In this document: piece by piece, positions 23,690-35,989 of the stretch | How positions within the stretch are numbered: the first letter of the stretch is position 1 | Layout of the letters: each line of letters begins with the position of its first letter | NCBI GenBank assembly: GCA_039881145.1 | Contig: JAYKKI010000088.1 | Span: forward strand, 5,850,001-5,914,000 | Source of the DNA: Druceiella hillmani | Lineage: Eukaryota > Arthropoda > Insecta > Lepidoptera > Hepialidae | Direction of reading: 5' to 3' | Length of the DNA stretch: 64,000 bases | Position numbers and translations under genes: made by a program | Notes under the pieces: model-generated | What the model saw: the letters and a program-made list of their open reading frames with translations, nothing else | Database searches by the model: none | Told to the model about the DNA's origin: nothing

Positions 23690-25165
23690 CCCTAGATGGA
23701 ATTCAGTTCTAGAGCAAAGTTTTCAAACAAAAAACAATTTAATTTATTTACAGAAATTAAATTCCCAAATCAAAGATTCAATATTATTTTTGTAGTAACT
23801 ACTTTGAATTCACCCAAGAAAGAAGGTATTTAAATAAAAACATTCACAATAAGGATTAAGACCAAAGCAAGTATAAACATTTGAGGTTAAGGAGGATAAA
23901 TGGTTCAGTGAGAGCTAATGTAGTTTCTCGGTTGCTAGAACAGAATTTGAGTGCGTTTCAGCTCAATCTCGACAACACAATTCCTTTCATTAGAGACGGA
24001 GCCAGCGTAATGGATAAAATGGATAAGAATTTTGAGGATCGCCATCAACTCTATTATACTTATGAAATATAAAATGCTGTAATTAGTATTTTGTTTAAAA
24101 CCCACAAAACTTCAGGTCTGCAATCTAAAACCAAACTCGAAAATATTGATGTTCAAAAAAATGAAGGAATTGGTGATGATTTTTTATAGATGAACCTAAA
24201 TTTCTCGAGTCACAATTTTAATATAAATATATTATCAAAAAATAATGGAAGTCGTTAAATATCGCTTTAAATCGCCCTTGAAAAATGACGTACAAAAAAC
24301 ACAGTTTACCAGAGTAGGGTAAAAATATGGATCTGATATTACACTGTAAAATGACCATCTTATATTACATTCTAGCTTGTAAAATATAGTTTCATTTCCG
24401 ATTTAATAAATTTAAAACATACCTCATAAAGATGTAATTAGATTTTAAATCCAACGTATAATTTACGGACGAAAAATTTAAGACCTTTATAATATTAACC
24501 CTAGTTTAGATGTAATAAAAAGAACAGTGATGTGTTTATATCGCCGTGATTCAAATTTGTTAAAGAGCGAATGCTGCATTACGGCATATGCCTAATAAAT
24601 TAGATCTTCGATCAAACGAACTCAGTGAACAAGTTTGCTTCATCTCTCAGAAAGAAGATAAAAGAAAGATTAAAAATTACATCTGGTGTTTTACAATATT
24701 TCCATAACCATGACGGAATTTTCGCAGCTACGGAAATATTTGAAAAATATTCGTCAATTGAAATAAAAACTTTTATTGTAAAATTATTAGAAAGGCTAAA
24801 ATTTAAGTAAATACAAGAGAGTCATCAACGTGTGCCACAACTTCAAATGGAAGCTGTAACCATAGGTATTGATCGTAGGACAAGGAGTTAACCATAGCAT
24901 AATATATACACAAAGCTACGGCAGGAAATAAAGATTTCTCTAGAGAAAACGCCTGTCTACAATGTATTATTCGAGTCGAAATGTGCATTTATGATAATGC
25001 TTCTGGCGGCAAACCCAACGTCTACCTAACAGCTACAATTATTTATTGTCTAAACCGTCTACAAGTGTTGAAGCGTGAAGAACTGAGCGAGCTTTATTTT
25101 CCGCCGGTTATTTTTGCAACAAACTGAGAAGTCCTTTGCTCAGAGATTATTATTTATATGATAAA
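23690..25165 (+). pseudogene. hAT-family transposase relic
   Basis: Pieces typical of insect hAT transposases occur on the plus strand. RWNSVLEQSF lies near 23695, RDGASVMDKMDKNFEDRHQL near 23990-24050, and NAVISILFK after a stop at 24070. KITSGVLQYFHNHDGIF and FIVKLLERLKF (24660-24810) resemble the region before the dimerisation domain. ERALFSAGYFCNKLRSP (about 25085-25135) matches the C-terminal hAT dimerisation signature. Frames shift between pieces. RWNS before GASVM is not the usual order, so the first piece may be rearranged or unrelated. DNA-binding zinc finger and terminal repeats were not found. Confidence 0.65.
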
Positions 25166-25169
25166 ATTT

Positions 25170-27995
25170 TCAAGAGCAAAAAGTAGAAACACTTTATATT
25201 TGATTTTTTTCTTTTATTGCAATTTATTTTTGCTGATTTCGTAAATATTACCAATTTTGTTAACAGAAATACAAATACGCCTCAATATCATAATTGGTCT
25301 ATTATTGATTTCCTTCTTAAAAATACAAATACATGTATTTCAATAATACCAAGTCATGCGTTTTTATATCCATAAATTCGTTATGACTCACGGAATTGCC
25401 ATGAAGGTAATATTGGAAGTCCTAATACTAGCTGCATTTTTGCTTTATTCATGTTACGTTGTTAATTAATGCGGACGGATATAATTCGCGTCTTGTTTCT
25501 TTACGATGGCTTAAGAAAAGACGTTTCCGTTGGGAATTATTTTACACGAGACGTAGGTTCTTGTATTACAGATAATAGAGGGGTTTTGAAAACGAATGTA
25601 CATTCAAGAAAATAAATCAGATTATATTTTAATTTTTAATATTTATTTGGATAAAAGAGATAAAAAATTGGATAAAAGAGAACACAAGATATTAAAGATT
25701 TGTGGAATACTAAAAGTAGTAATTCCACTCATTGAATTAATACTTGCAAAAAGTTTTTAATATGCGGACGTATAAATATTTCTGTGGATGTATTTACCAA
25801 ATATGAAGTATCTGTCTATTTTTCTGTTTCTTATAGCTTATTTTTTCGGAGGCTGTAACGTAGACAGTAAAATTTTATAAATAATATTACTTATTATAGC
25901 GTATGAAAATATTATTCATATTACTACTGTCATCTATGGTCATACTGTGTAAATTTTTTCTCGCGTGTCATGCAAATAAAACATTCAATCTATATTAGAT
26001 AACGAATGTGTTTTAATAATACTTCTTCGTGCAAACTTAAACATACAAGTAAAGTGTAAACTATTTCATTTTCAGTTTTCGAGGTAACTATGGGATGGAC
26101 GGCGAATTTCCTCATAATGTTTTTTACCTTATTCTAACCATGTAAAATATCAAACGAAAGATTTGAAATAGCAAAAGCTTGTTACATTTCGGAACTTTAA
26201 ATGTATTTTTTATCAACAATTTTCTATAACGTAATGTTTAAACAATACAATCCTCATATCGTGCCTCTTAAAATAAAGTCAAATAAAATATTATATAACC
26301 CACATTTGAGCGCTTGGTTAATTTCATTTGAATAAAAATATATTTTATAGTTGGGATTATTTGTCTTCTTTCTCGAAAAAAATTGTAAATGCTACATATT
26401 TGACATATATTAAAATCTCTGAAACTACACAGAAAGTAAGCTTAATTAATAAATTTTGATCTGGTTCAATAATCATATTAAATTTTAATATGATTAATGT
26501 CTCATTTATGTTACGTGCAGGAAAAAATTAATTTTAACGCAGAATTTAATTGTATTTATCATAATGATTACGTAATTTAATAAAAAAGGTACAAACGATT
26601 GTATATCTACATTTATCAGCAAGAGAAATACACTTTAGTTAAGCCACTATCACACATATATCCAACGAAAGCTTTAATTAATTTGCAAACGCAGTTTTAA
26701 AATAAAAAAATCTATTTGCAATAAGAATATCGACTAGAAAATAAAAGAACATATAAAACTGGTAATTTTATAACGTAGATATCTATTTTCTTACTAAAGG
26801 GAATAAATAATTTTAATTACTGAATTAACCTAATAGAACACTAGAAACTCCCAAAATGTTTGGTTTCTTGAGAAAAAGGAAAAAGAAAAAAAATATTCTG
26901 TCATAACTTAATTTGTTTCCTGTTAAAATTTTTGATTATTTTTGTCAAAATTTGTTTTAAATCGGGGTTTTGAAGCATAGGAAATAACTGAGTTATTCAC
27001 AATGTAAATAAGAGTGTTGAAAGCCTGCTTGGATGGTACGCGCTATGGTTGGAAATATTGAGAAACCTGGTTAGAGGATTACTAGAATATATAGAAGATT
27101 AGGACATATTCAGTTTACTCAGGATATGCTTATATACTCACACTTTTTTAATATATTTTAAGTATATTTATAACCGCTGGCATCATATTGCGTCGCAGTT
27201 TTACGACCTTTGAGGGCGCGGGGCACCGTGGGTACACGAGTTCACTTCTCGGCCGCTCGTAGACTGGGGCTGAGCTGATGTTTGTAATTGTGTAGTATTA
27301 GTGCATATAAGTGACGGTAAGCAGCATCATTGGTACAATAAGTGACTCAATGCCACTGTCAAGTATCCTGCCAAGCGTTGGGATTAAGAGTATTACCTCA
27401 AATATTACACGCATTGGCAGAGGTCAGCGTCCAGCAGTGAACGAAGACATGCAGTTGATGACGAGATTTACACCCACCCTCATCTCTACACACTCTTTGA
27501 AATTTCTACTTGCATCACTAGTATGCTTAAATTACTACCACCATTTAGAGTATTTAATTCATGTATCAAGTTAGGATCTTTTTAGCCCACGAGGAGGCTG
27601 TTTTTGCAATGTGGACAATTTTTGGATTTGCAATGAAATATTTGTATCAACCACGTATTCGGACAATTATAGCAGTTGCACAGTCAATCAGTCGATCATG
27701 TAAATATTTTAGATTTATTTTTTTTGTACTAGTTTCCTCTACGCGGACACTTTATATACTAGTACAAAACAAAATAATTATGTACAAAACTAAAAGAGGA
27801 ATGGAATTTTTATGGAATTGAAAAACAGAAATTTCAATGTGTAAATACACATGATTTAAATGCTGTAAATAACAAAAGAAAATTTATAACATTTTGAAAA
27901 GCACACCAAATTTAAGACAAAGATTGATCATCCAAATTGATGAAGTATTCTTATTATCAGATATAGCTCGTCGCACAACACAACGACGCCAAACT
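25170..27995. other. Gene-free tract in unit C
   Basis: No gene or element identified. A G+C-richer island at 27180-27480 holds an 87-codon open frame with no recognised motif. It stands out in composition but I cannot name it. Confidence 0.35.
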
Positions 27996-27999
27996 CTGA

Positions 28000-28140
28000 A
28001 ATAAAAATATTCAGAAATTCGTCAGTTAATATAAACTTAGAGCCTTCTCAACCATTGAGCAAGAATTGATAACGTTACTAACGGATGCTGCCTAAAGAGA
28101 ACGCATACGACGCATTTACCTTCAGCTCGCTTCGTTCGAG
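28000..28140 (-). pseudogene. Block M2, copy C
   Basis: On the minus strand 'cctcgaacgaagcgagctgaaggtaa' replaces the initiator-like site. An ATG at 28055-28053 opens only MVEKALSLY before a stop. Leader length (about 83 bases) fits the other copies. The most diverged member. Confidence 0.3.
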
Positions 28141-28557
28141 GAACATAAGACGTCCCATAAACGATAGACGTCCCATTTCGAAATACATAACAGCTGCAGT
28201 GTGCCCATCCATTTGTTTTCTTCGAAACTACCTTACGGTATTCGTTAACGTATTAGCGTTTAATTCTTGTCATGTTGAGTGCTTACGGGAAAAGTAGAAT
28301 ATTTTCATATATATGTCATTAGTTTTTATTCACAAGCGATGTTGTAAAAATATTTTTTCTGTGTGATATGAAGATATAAAGATCCTGCGTTAGTAATCAG
28401 TTTTGCGAGGTGATGGATTTTTTAATAGTATGTTCGATAATAAGTTATTCGTAGTTTTTCATCTGCTAAAACGTGAGCACTCTGAGTTTTTACCTTCAGA
28501 TATCACTATGTACATTAAAATATTTGGTCTAGTATCGCATCTCATAGTTGTGCACAT

Positions 28558-29260
28558 TATCTACATGTGAGACATCTTTATACTTGAATGACATAAATGA
28601 TTATACGAATTTATTATATCAGGTAAGGTATCAATGTATCTATAGGTATTTTTATTAGTAAAATAATGCATCATTTTAATTTCCAACGTTCTTTGAAAAC
28701 GTCCAACGATACTAGCTTTTATATCGGGGTTATTCGTGATATAAAAATTAATATTGTTTTCACGAAAAAACTTTTGTACCCGTTTCGCGGCAATTTCCGA
28801 CTCTTTGTCAATTTGAATATGTCTAACTTGCACTTGTATTCTGAAAAAATACTTTGAAAAGCTCTTATAGTACTTTGACATTTTTATTTTTTAATGGATC
28901 ATATGTCATTTTACTAAAAATGTCAATAACACAAAATATAATTACATCCATCTTCATAGTTACTTAAGCTTCGGAAATCTGATAAATCAGCTTGCCATAA
29001 TTGATTCATATCTGATACAGCATATTTATTTCGCGGAAAAGTCTTTCGCATTAGTTTATGAACAGTATATGTTTCCTGTGATTGTAACCAAGTCTTAATT
29101 GGAGAACGTGATAATTTTCAATGCATTGCTTTTCCTAGCTTTTTTTCACTTCCATGGCCAGCTGGATGTGACATGACATAATAGGTTTTCTTCAACTCGT
29201 CTATGGACTCCATGTTTCCCACACAAGTTTTATTTTGACTTTACAAGCATCTGGAGTGGT
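28558..29260 (-). pseudogene. Polinton/Maverick-type integrase relic
   Basis: In minus-strand order it reads ETYTVHKLMRKTFPRNKY, LWQADLSDFRSLSNYEDG, YILC, then, after frame breaks, VRHIQIDKESEIAAKRVQKF, NNPDIKASIVGRF and NTYRYIDTLPDIINSYNHLC. This is the retroviral-like integrase core carried by Polinton/Maverick elements and annotated in worms as F54H12.3-like. The first Asp (WQAD) and second Asp (IDK) are visible. The Glu expected in KASIVERF is Gly here, so the catalytic triad is broken as well as the frame. Traces may extend to about 29540. No polymerase, ATPase or capsid piece was seen nearby. Confidence 0.75.
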
Positions 29261-29587
29261 GTTTGTTGCTTTGTCAATTTTATTCCTTTTTTTTAAGCGT
29301 AGAGTTACTATCATCCGACAGAGTTCCATATGCATCTAAAGCTAATTGTTTTCTTCATGCAAATGCTGGTACGGAGTCGGATACATTTTTAAGATATAAT
29401 TGATTTATATATTTATATCTTCAAGGATTTCTAATGAAATCAATTGATATATTGATCTCATTTAAAAGTGATGCAAACATTTTTCATCCAACAAGATTAC
29501 TTGTTTTTAGTGGTCTCACAATATCATTAAGTAAACGTATTATATTACTATTATGTATTAATTTATTATTTTATTTGTGAATAATGA

Positions 29588-30759
29588 ATTTCTACAAAAT
29601 TAACCACAAATATATTCAAAAGTCGTTCATTTAAAATTAATTTACATATTAACACTCATTAGTTGAGACAGCAAACAAAAAACCGAATAAGTTCTAGTTT
29701 AATATTCATCTTAAATTGACAGTTTGAAATTTGACCTTTTTTTGGTGCTGCCACAGTACTTACAGATACGAATAAAGATTTCTTTCTTTGCTGTATTTTT
29801 GTTATAAATGTACGTTTAAAATGAATGCAGATATTAAAACTTATTAATTGAGAAAGGGAGTAAAAAACAATTAAAATGCAATTTAATATTCACGTGTAAT
29901 TGAAAGTTGGATGTCTGACCATTTTTTTTTGGTAGTGACACACAGTACTCAAAGAAACATATAACAATCAATTTTAATGTATAGTTAGTTTTGTTTACTG
30001 TGACGATTAAATAATTCAAAGCTGAAAATTTTCAGTTCAAGCAGATCTTGAATTTGCGTTTAAAATTATACAAATTCATCTGTTTACGCATTAAATTTCA
30101 ATTGCGGATACAGAACGAGGGTTCCTTGCTATATGAAGAATTTTTCCAGTTCTTTAGAGAATGTTCTTTAGTATTTTATGATAAGGATATTTACTTCTGG
30201 GAATTAATTAATTTTTCAACAAGAAAAAGGTTCTCTTTATTTCTACATTTTCTAAATCATAATTATATTTCAATGTCTCTTTATCATAATACAAAATTTC
30301 ATAAAAGGTTTAAAAATAACCCTGAATTGTCGGTTTAATCGATTTTTCATCCTACAGAAAAAATATTCATATCGCTTAGTAGTCAAGTTCGAATAAGATG
30401 TTAGGTACGTTACCTCATATATTGCTATTTTGATGCTGTAAAATATTCGGTGTACTAATAGACCTTTAACTCTTTTGATGACGTCGAAGTGGTACATTTC
30501 GAGAACGGTTCAGTTAAGATACTAGAAAAATTTTGTAATTATAACCATCTTATTTTGTATCCAGAAATCCATTCATCTCAACAAGGGCCTGTGTATGAAA
30601 GTATTATTTGAGTTGTAAACGGAGCATAACTTTAAAATTAAAATACTGAACCAAAAACAAAAATTCGACTTGCTTTTAATATTTTCAAACACCAGAACCA
30701 CCGAGCGTACATTAATTTGATGACACTCGTATATTTTTCTCTTAAAAACTTGGCTCTAC
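29588..30759. other. Gene-free tract with a local direct repeat
   Basis: It starts with the recurrent 'tttctacaaaattaac' motif. 29643-29770 and 29829-29965 are diverged direct copies about 187 bases apart, each ending in 'tgacc.tttttttggt' and a 'cacagtact'. The open stretch at 30048-30338 (96 codons) has no recognised motif and is not called a gene. Confidence 0.4.
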
Positions 30760-30770
30760 ATTAAGTTTAT
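30760..30770 (+). repeat. Left target-site duplication of the jockey insertion
   Basis: ATTAAGTTTAT is repeated exactly at 31422-31432 after the A tail. Confidence 0.85.
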
Positions 30771-31421
30771 CTCACCACATCACGTTCACTCTGACACGTG
30801 CAACTTGTCCTGCAGTCAACTTAGGTACCAACGCCTTACCGCAATCGTCCTGCGTCAAATACCTAGGGTTTCATCTGGACTGAAGGATGACATGGAAAGA
30901 CCGCATCAAAAATAAGCGTAACGAAATCAATTTTCGATTTAGAAATTTGCTATGGCTTCTAGGAAGACAGTCAGCACTATCCCTAAGCAACAAACTAAGA
31001 GTGTACTGCTCCGTAATAAAACCCATTTGGACATATGGGATTCAACTGTGGTCATCGGCCAGTAATTCGAACATACTCTGCCTACAAAGAGCCCAAAACA
31101 ATATACTTAGGGTCATATCAGGTGCACCATGGTACTCCCGCAATTCGGAAATCCACGAATACCTACAAATTTCAACCATCGTAGACGAAGCAAAACGCTA
31201 CACAGCCACATACAAAGATCGTCTGACATTCCATCCTAACCCACTTTCGCACATGCTGTTGCAGCCCAACTCGATAAAGAGACTCAAGAGAGCTGACGTG
31301 CTTCCTAATTAGAGCGATTAAGGGCACTGGCCGTATATTCGGCCCAAACAAGATACATACCACAACCTACCTGCTTATAGTTCTAATGACTGATCGCAGG
31401 ATACAAACAGAAAAAAAAAAA
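30771..31421 (+). mobile_element. 5'-truncated jockey-type LINE with 11-bp target duplication
   Basis: It encodes the C-terminal part of a jockey reverse transcriptase: SHHITFTLTRATCPAV, VKYLGFHLD, a single TGA, then MTWKDRIKNKRNE, LLWLLGRQS, KPIWTYGIQLWSSASNSN and YKDRLTFHPNPLSHML (open 30887-31312). The insert ends in a run of 13 A. ATTAAGTTTAT stands at 30760-30770 and again at 31422-31432. Upstream endonuclease and catalytic reverse transcriptase are absent, as usual for 5'-truncated insertions. Few lesions suggest one of the youngest insertions here. Confidence 0.9.
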
Positions 31422-31432
31422 ATTAAGTTTAT
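31422..31432 (+). repeat. Right target-site duplication of the jockey insertion
   Basis: Exact copy of 30760-30770. The flanking 'aaaaaaaagcaaatg' belongs to the old target sequence. Confidence 0.85.
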
Positions 31433-32790
31433 AAAAAAAAGCAAATGAATTGTTCACTGCAGATATGCAACTTATTAATTGCGCGACTAGTTATCTCTTT
31501 GTTCACATTTTTCTCAATTTCTGATTGCGAATTGCAATAATTTTAGGCAGCTCAGAAAGCGCAGTGTCTCTTTGATCAGGGCAGGTGTATATTAATTTAA
31601 TTATATCTTTCGATATATTGAGCATATTTAGATCCTACCCCTACAAAGGATATACAGGCTAAATATTAGCATTGGACTTTAAGAAGTTTTTATTTGTACT
31701 ATTATTATCTATTTAAACTACTAACATCAAAGAGAAACTTTAAATAACATATAAAATTTGGAGTATATTTTAGTGTACAAAAGGACGTAGACGGAATTCT
31801 TCTAAGATCGCTCACAGGTCTGTTCGTCGGTCAGTTTCTTTTTAGAAACCATTTGATCTGGAAACTTAAAGTTTCTCGTAATAATAAAGAATATTAACCT
31901 GTATGTATTCACTAAATAATACTCGAATATATTTATACGGAAATATTTGAGAGACCAATGAACTAATCGATTTTTTTATTATTTCAAATATCCTCTGCCA
32001 TCAATGAAAAAAGAAAGTCATAAGGACGCCAAAACCGTTATATTTAGAATTTCCCGTAAGGTAGTTTAGCGGAGATATTGTGGAAAATGTTCACGAAAAA
32101 CGTGATCCCTAACTTCGAAACTGAAAAAGTTAAAAAATTACATAAACAGAGTTATTGAAAATTTACCTAATTGGAAAAGAGTAGCATGATTGAAAATTTA
32201 GTAATTTTTGAAGAATTCGCTATATTTTCGCACCTGCAAATTATATACGAGCAATATTTATATGGGGAAATATAAAATAATCAGTACTTAGTTTAATAGA
32301 AATATTATGTTCCCTTTCTTAAAAGTTTATAAGTAACTAAATGTTTACGGAACTCTAGTTTTGCGAGTTTCACTTTTATTTAATGGATTTTATGGCCGTA
32401 TAAGGGGAACTGTTTAATTCCCGTATAAAGGGAATTGTAATTTTTGATTTTTTTAAAAATTTTTTGAGTCCCAATTCTTGCAGGACCAATTTAAAAAAAA
32501 CATACTCAGTTACTTGTCAGTCACATCTTGCTTAGATTTGAAGATAGGTATATATTTTTGACCTATTTGTATTATTACTAGTTTTCTATTAGTGAATAAT
32601 TTAAATTTGTGTTTGAATTAAGTGGCAAACTAACAAAGAAACGTAAGACCTACATTATTTTAAATACTAATATCGTAGAGTAAATGTCCATGAATTAATT
32701 GCATTTGCTAATAAAAAAAATTACAATATTTGAAAAAGCAAGTCCAGATCAAGATAAACATTTATATCGTCCAAATTGTCATACAATTTG
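31433..32790. other. Gene-free array tract before M2 copy D
   Basis: No gene. 32640-32760 matches 5690-5800 and 15780-15890. A 'ttcccgtataaagggaattg' local palindrome occurs near 32418. Confidence 0.4.
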
Positions 32791-32799
32791 TTGCCAGAA

Positions 32800-32990
32800 T
32801 ATATTTCATAACTCATGTCCAAACACAACTGCGCAAAGTGACTTGGCAAACTCACACAATGAGAATCTCATCAGGTAATTCCCCCATACAGCCTGTGCTT
32901 CATTGTTCAACAGCCGATACTGTCACTTACTAGCTCTACAGAAAATGAGCTGTGCACCGTAGGGGTTAACTTTTGCCCACTTCGTCTGAG
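32800..32990 (-). pseudogene. Block M2, copy D
   Basis: On the minus strand 'ggttactcctcagacgaagtggg' occurs at about 32989, then a leader of some 86 bases. An ATG at 32903-32901 opens MKHRLYGGIT before a stop. The 'ggctgttgaacaatgaa' around the start matches copy E almost exactly. Upstream, 'cacgtgacagcaatagaac' aligns with the TATA region of copy E but the TATA box is lost. Confidence 0.4.
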
Positions 32991-33021
32991 GAGTAACCGT
33001 AATGACGAGTGGAGTTCTATT

Positions 33022-33054
33022 GCTGTCACGTCCCTTTTTGGACACGTGACAGCA
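33022..33054. repeat. Hairpin in the upstream flank of M2 copy D
   Basis: TGCTGTCACGTCC faces GGACACGTGACAGCA across a short T-rich loop. Eleven outer pairs are perfect, with a two-base bulge. A nearly palindromic CACGTGAC element lies at the position of the fossil promoter. Confidence 0.6.
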
Positions 33055-33059
33055 GCAGA

Positions 33060-34600
33060 ATTTGAGTGATCTGTTTTTTTCTTTGGAATCACCTTACTTT
33101 GTTGTTTAACTTATTAGATTTTAATTCGCGTTTTTGTTGAGCGGGTTTTATGGCATAATGTCGAGTGAGTGCGGGTGGTAGAAAATATTTTAAGGTTTTT
33201 GTCACTTTTGTTTTATTCACGAAAAATGCTCTGTTGCTATCTTTAAAACTATTTCATCTAAAATTATGAAAATAACTGGGTTCCTAGAAGTCTAATTAAA
33301 TTAAAACTACAGCAGTGATTTAATATTTCTAAAATTTATTATGTTTTTAATATGCAAAACGCATTATAAATAATTGATTTACATGGTGATAAATAATATT
33401 AATATTTCTGTAAACAATTTAATAAAAATACTAAGTAATTTTTAAATGTTTAAACGTTTATGTTACTCGCAATCAACTGGTTCAATTAGAAATTCAATTA
33501 ATAGCTAAATGACATCATTTAGTCATCGACCCAAAGACGTTCAACTAACACGTTTAATGCAATATTTAATGACGCGATGGCCAAAGTTTAGCACCTAGAA
33601 TGCAATAACTGAGCAGAGCAGATACGAGATTATAGAACAAAAAGCGAAGAGAATAAAATTTCCAAGGTCGCAATGTTTTTGCAACGTTTATTTATGCCGA
33701 ATGTAATGAATCTATTGCAAAAAGGATGGGAAAAAGGTATTTAGCTAACAGCCCAAAGAGACAGATGAACACGATAGAATAAGGAAAATAGTGTATGCAT
33801 GCTAGAAAACAAAAAAAAAATGGTGCTTACTATTGCTACAAGCCATTTCGTACGTTATTTATGTCAAAAGTAAACGGTCAAAATTGTATCGATTTACTTA
33901 TTTGTTTTTGATTTATTTATAACCAATTTTGCATGTTTTTAATTCATGAAATAAAAATCCTTCGTCTATTTTATTATTAATCCTAGAATTTCTATGAAAT
34001 CGTGAAAGAACTGCTGCAAGCAACAATAAATATTTAATAAAACGTACACAAAGTTTCATCTTTTAACTTTGTTACTCTATTGTAATATATTGTAAATCAC
34101 TTTTACAACTTTATAAAAAAAAAAATAGAAAACTCCCTTAAAAAGCATCATTAATATTTACCACCACATTAAGCAACGTTACTGCCATAGATGTACGATC
34201 GTTATGTCGGGTTTTTTGAAGAAGCTATCGATAATACTTATATGGACACTGTCTCAGGTATTTAGAAAGAGCAGAAAGGATAATCGTCTGTTTCGTATCG
34301 ATAGAACATGTTACTATAGAAGACTGTAGTAGACAGTCGGTGAAAGTTATAAACGTAGCAAATTAATGTATGATATGAATTACTAGCTGTCGTCCACATT
34401 TTGGCTCATACAAAATTACTATTTACCGACATAAACAATCCTTTATTTACTGTCATGATGTTGGTTATAAGCATGCTAAATCTTAAATAATTGTCAAGCC
34501 GATCAGTTGCCAATTAAAGTAAAAAAAGAACAGCTTTATTTTAGCGCTTATCATTACGAACAGAACAAGATAGTATAAGACAGAAATAGATTATTATCGA
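33060..34600. other. Gene-free array tract (unit D)
   Basis: 33110-33240 matches 6160-6290 of unit A. Nothing coding was recognised in the rest. Confidence 0.4.
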
Positions 34601-34609
34601 TGGTATATG

Positions 34610-34770
34610 TCAATCCACTGCCGGATGCCTTTCCCAATTAGCGCCGTTAAGCCCGCCTTCCGACTTTTCTCAAGTAATTGCTTTCAATTACTTTGCTCAG
34701 ATTATCACTCCATCTAGCCGCCATGCGATCTAAAAAAGTTTCCTAGGCATGGTCTTCACTCTAGTCGATA
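34610..34770 (-). pseudogene. C-terminal scrap of a second RTE-type LINE
   Basis: On the minus strand LE*RPCLGN, then AARWSDNLSKVIESNYLRKV and RRA follow the RTE tail consensus (LEWRPR, RPPARWxDDLxKVAG, MRKAQDR). 'GGCATCCGGCAGTGGA' replaces the usual GEAYVQQW ending. Only about 150 bases survive, with stops, and no ends are visible. It is a different copy from 1333-2919. Confidence 0.65.
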
Positions 34771-34849
34771 AAGTGATATGGAATGAAGTCAGGAAATAAT
34801 TTTTTCAAATGCGTTTTGAATACAGAATATCACAATAAAGTTAGAATCA

Positions 34850-35400
34850 GAAATTAGAAGCATATATCGGGAAAAATGCTTATAGAAAACGGTAATGTTT
34901 TTGTGGATGGATTGATTAAGTTTATGGGATATAAATATCGTCTCATTATTGTTAATGAACTTTTATAATTTTAGGTCTCATTAATAACATATTTTTAAAT
35001 TTCTAAATTATTTTTATCTATGAGAACCTTCGAAATGCTCATCGAATTTTTAATTTTGGATTCTTACATCTTACTAAAAAAAATTAACTTTGTGGTTTAT
35101 TTATATTACGAACTCCAAAATTTGTGGTTTGGATTTGGTTGGTTACAAAAATACATTATAATCGAAAAGTCAATATTTCGGTGTGATTAAAAAATGGATA
35201 ACCATGTAGTTTGCATTTTTCAAATTCGGCCTTTAAAACTGATTAAAATATATTCTTTAAATTTCGTGCTTTAAAGACATGAATTTTTCGTGCATGCACA
35301 AAACAGATCTGCATTAAATTTTATATATAATGTCATATTTTTATGCACCCTTTTTCCTTAAGGGCGAACTTAGAACCTTAACACGAATTTCAAAATAATA
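34850..35400. other. Gene-free array tract before M1a copy D
   Basis: It matches 9180-9480 ('aacattta.ggaataaa', 'taactttgtggtttactt' and following). No coding signal. Confidence 0.4.
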
Positions 35401-35443
35401 CTTTAAAATGACCTTTAAAGTGACCTACTCAGTCGTTATAAAA

Positions 35444-35644
35444 ATACTGCGTTCCAACTACCATTATTCTTTTTATATCAAATTTCCCAACTCATCACGA
35501 ATTCACGCAAAACCTTAATTTCATCGTGAATTTTCTCAGCTTCACAGGTATTCGCTTGAATCGAAGGCGATTTCTGGATACGAGGTCGAATTGTAAAGTT
35601 TGACAGCTTATAAATTAGGTCGCGATTGGAACTTTCTTTGCAAA
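35444..35644 (-). pseudogene. Block M1a, copy D
   Basis: The acceptor-like 'ttctcttaatcag' ends at 35645. It is followed by NRDLIYKLSNFTIRPRI, then SPSIQANTCEAEKIHDEIK and VLREFVMSWEI and a stop. This copy is the longest uninterrupted M1a frame (about 60 codons) and preserves the CEAEK.HDE.K segment lost in copy B. Product unknown. Confidence 0.4.
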
Positions 35645-35716
35645 CTGATTAAGAGAAATGCTTCCTCCTTTCTCTTTTAAGTGCAAAATTAGGAAAGTTT
35701 TATAATCCGAAGAGAC

Positions 35717-35773
35717 GTTTTAGTACATTATACTTATATAAAAAAACTTTATATAAGTATAATATACTAAAAC
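35717..35773. repeat. Hairpin with 26-bp stem
   Basis: 35717-35742 and 35748-35773 are reverse complements with one mismatch and a five-base loop. Only the right arm has a counterpart in units A and B, so the left arm is a local inverted copy. Confidence 0.85.
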
Positions 35774-35989
35774 ATATTATTTTGTTCTGGCATGCGTATG
35801 ATAAGTCAATACAATCTATTTATATGCTATCAAATAAACAGAAAATATTTCCATTTAACAATCGAGATATCGGGAATAAAATTACGAATTTTAATTGTTA
35901 AGTGATTATGTATGATTTTAATGCCAAACAATTATTAATTGTTTACTTATTTTGATTTTGGAAATTTTATAGTCGAAATATAAGTCCAA

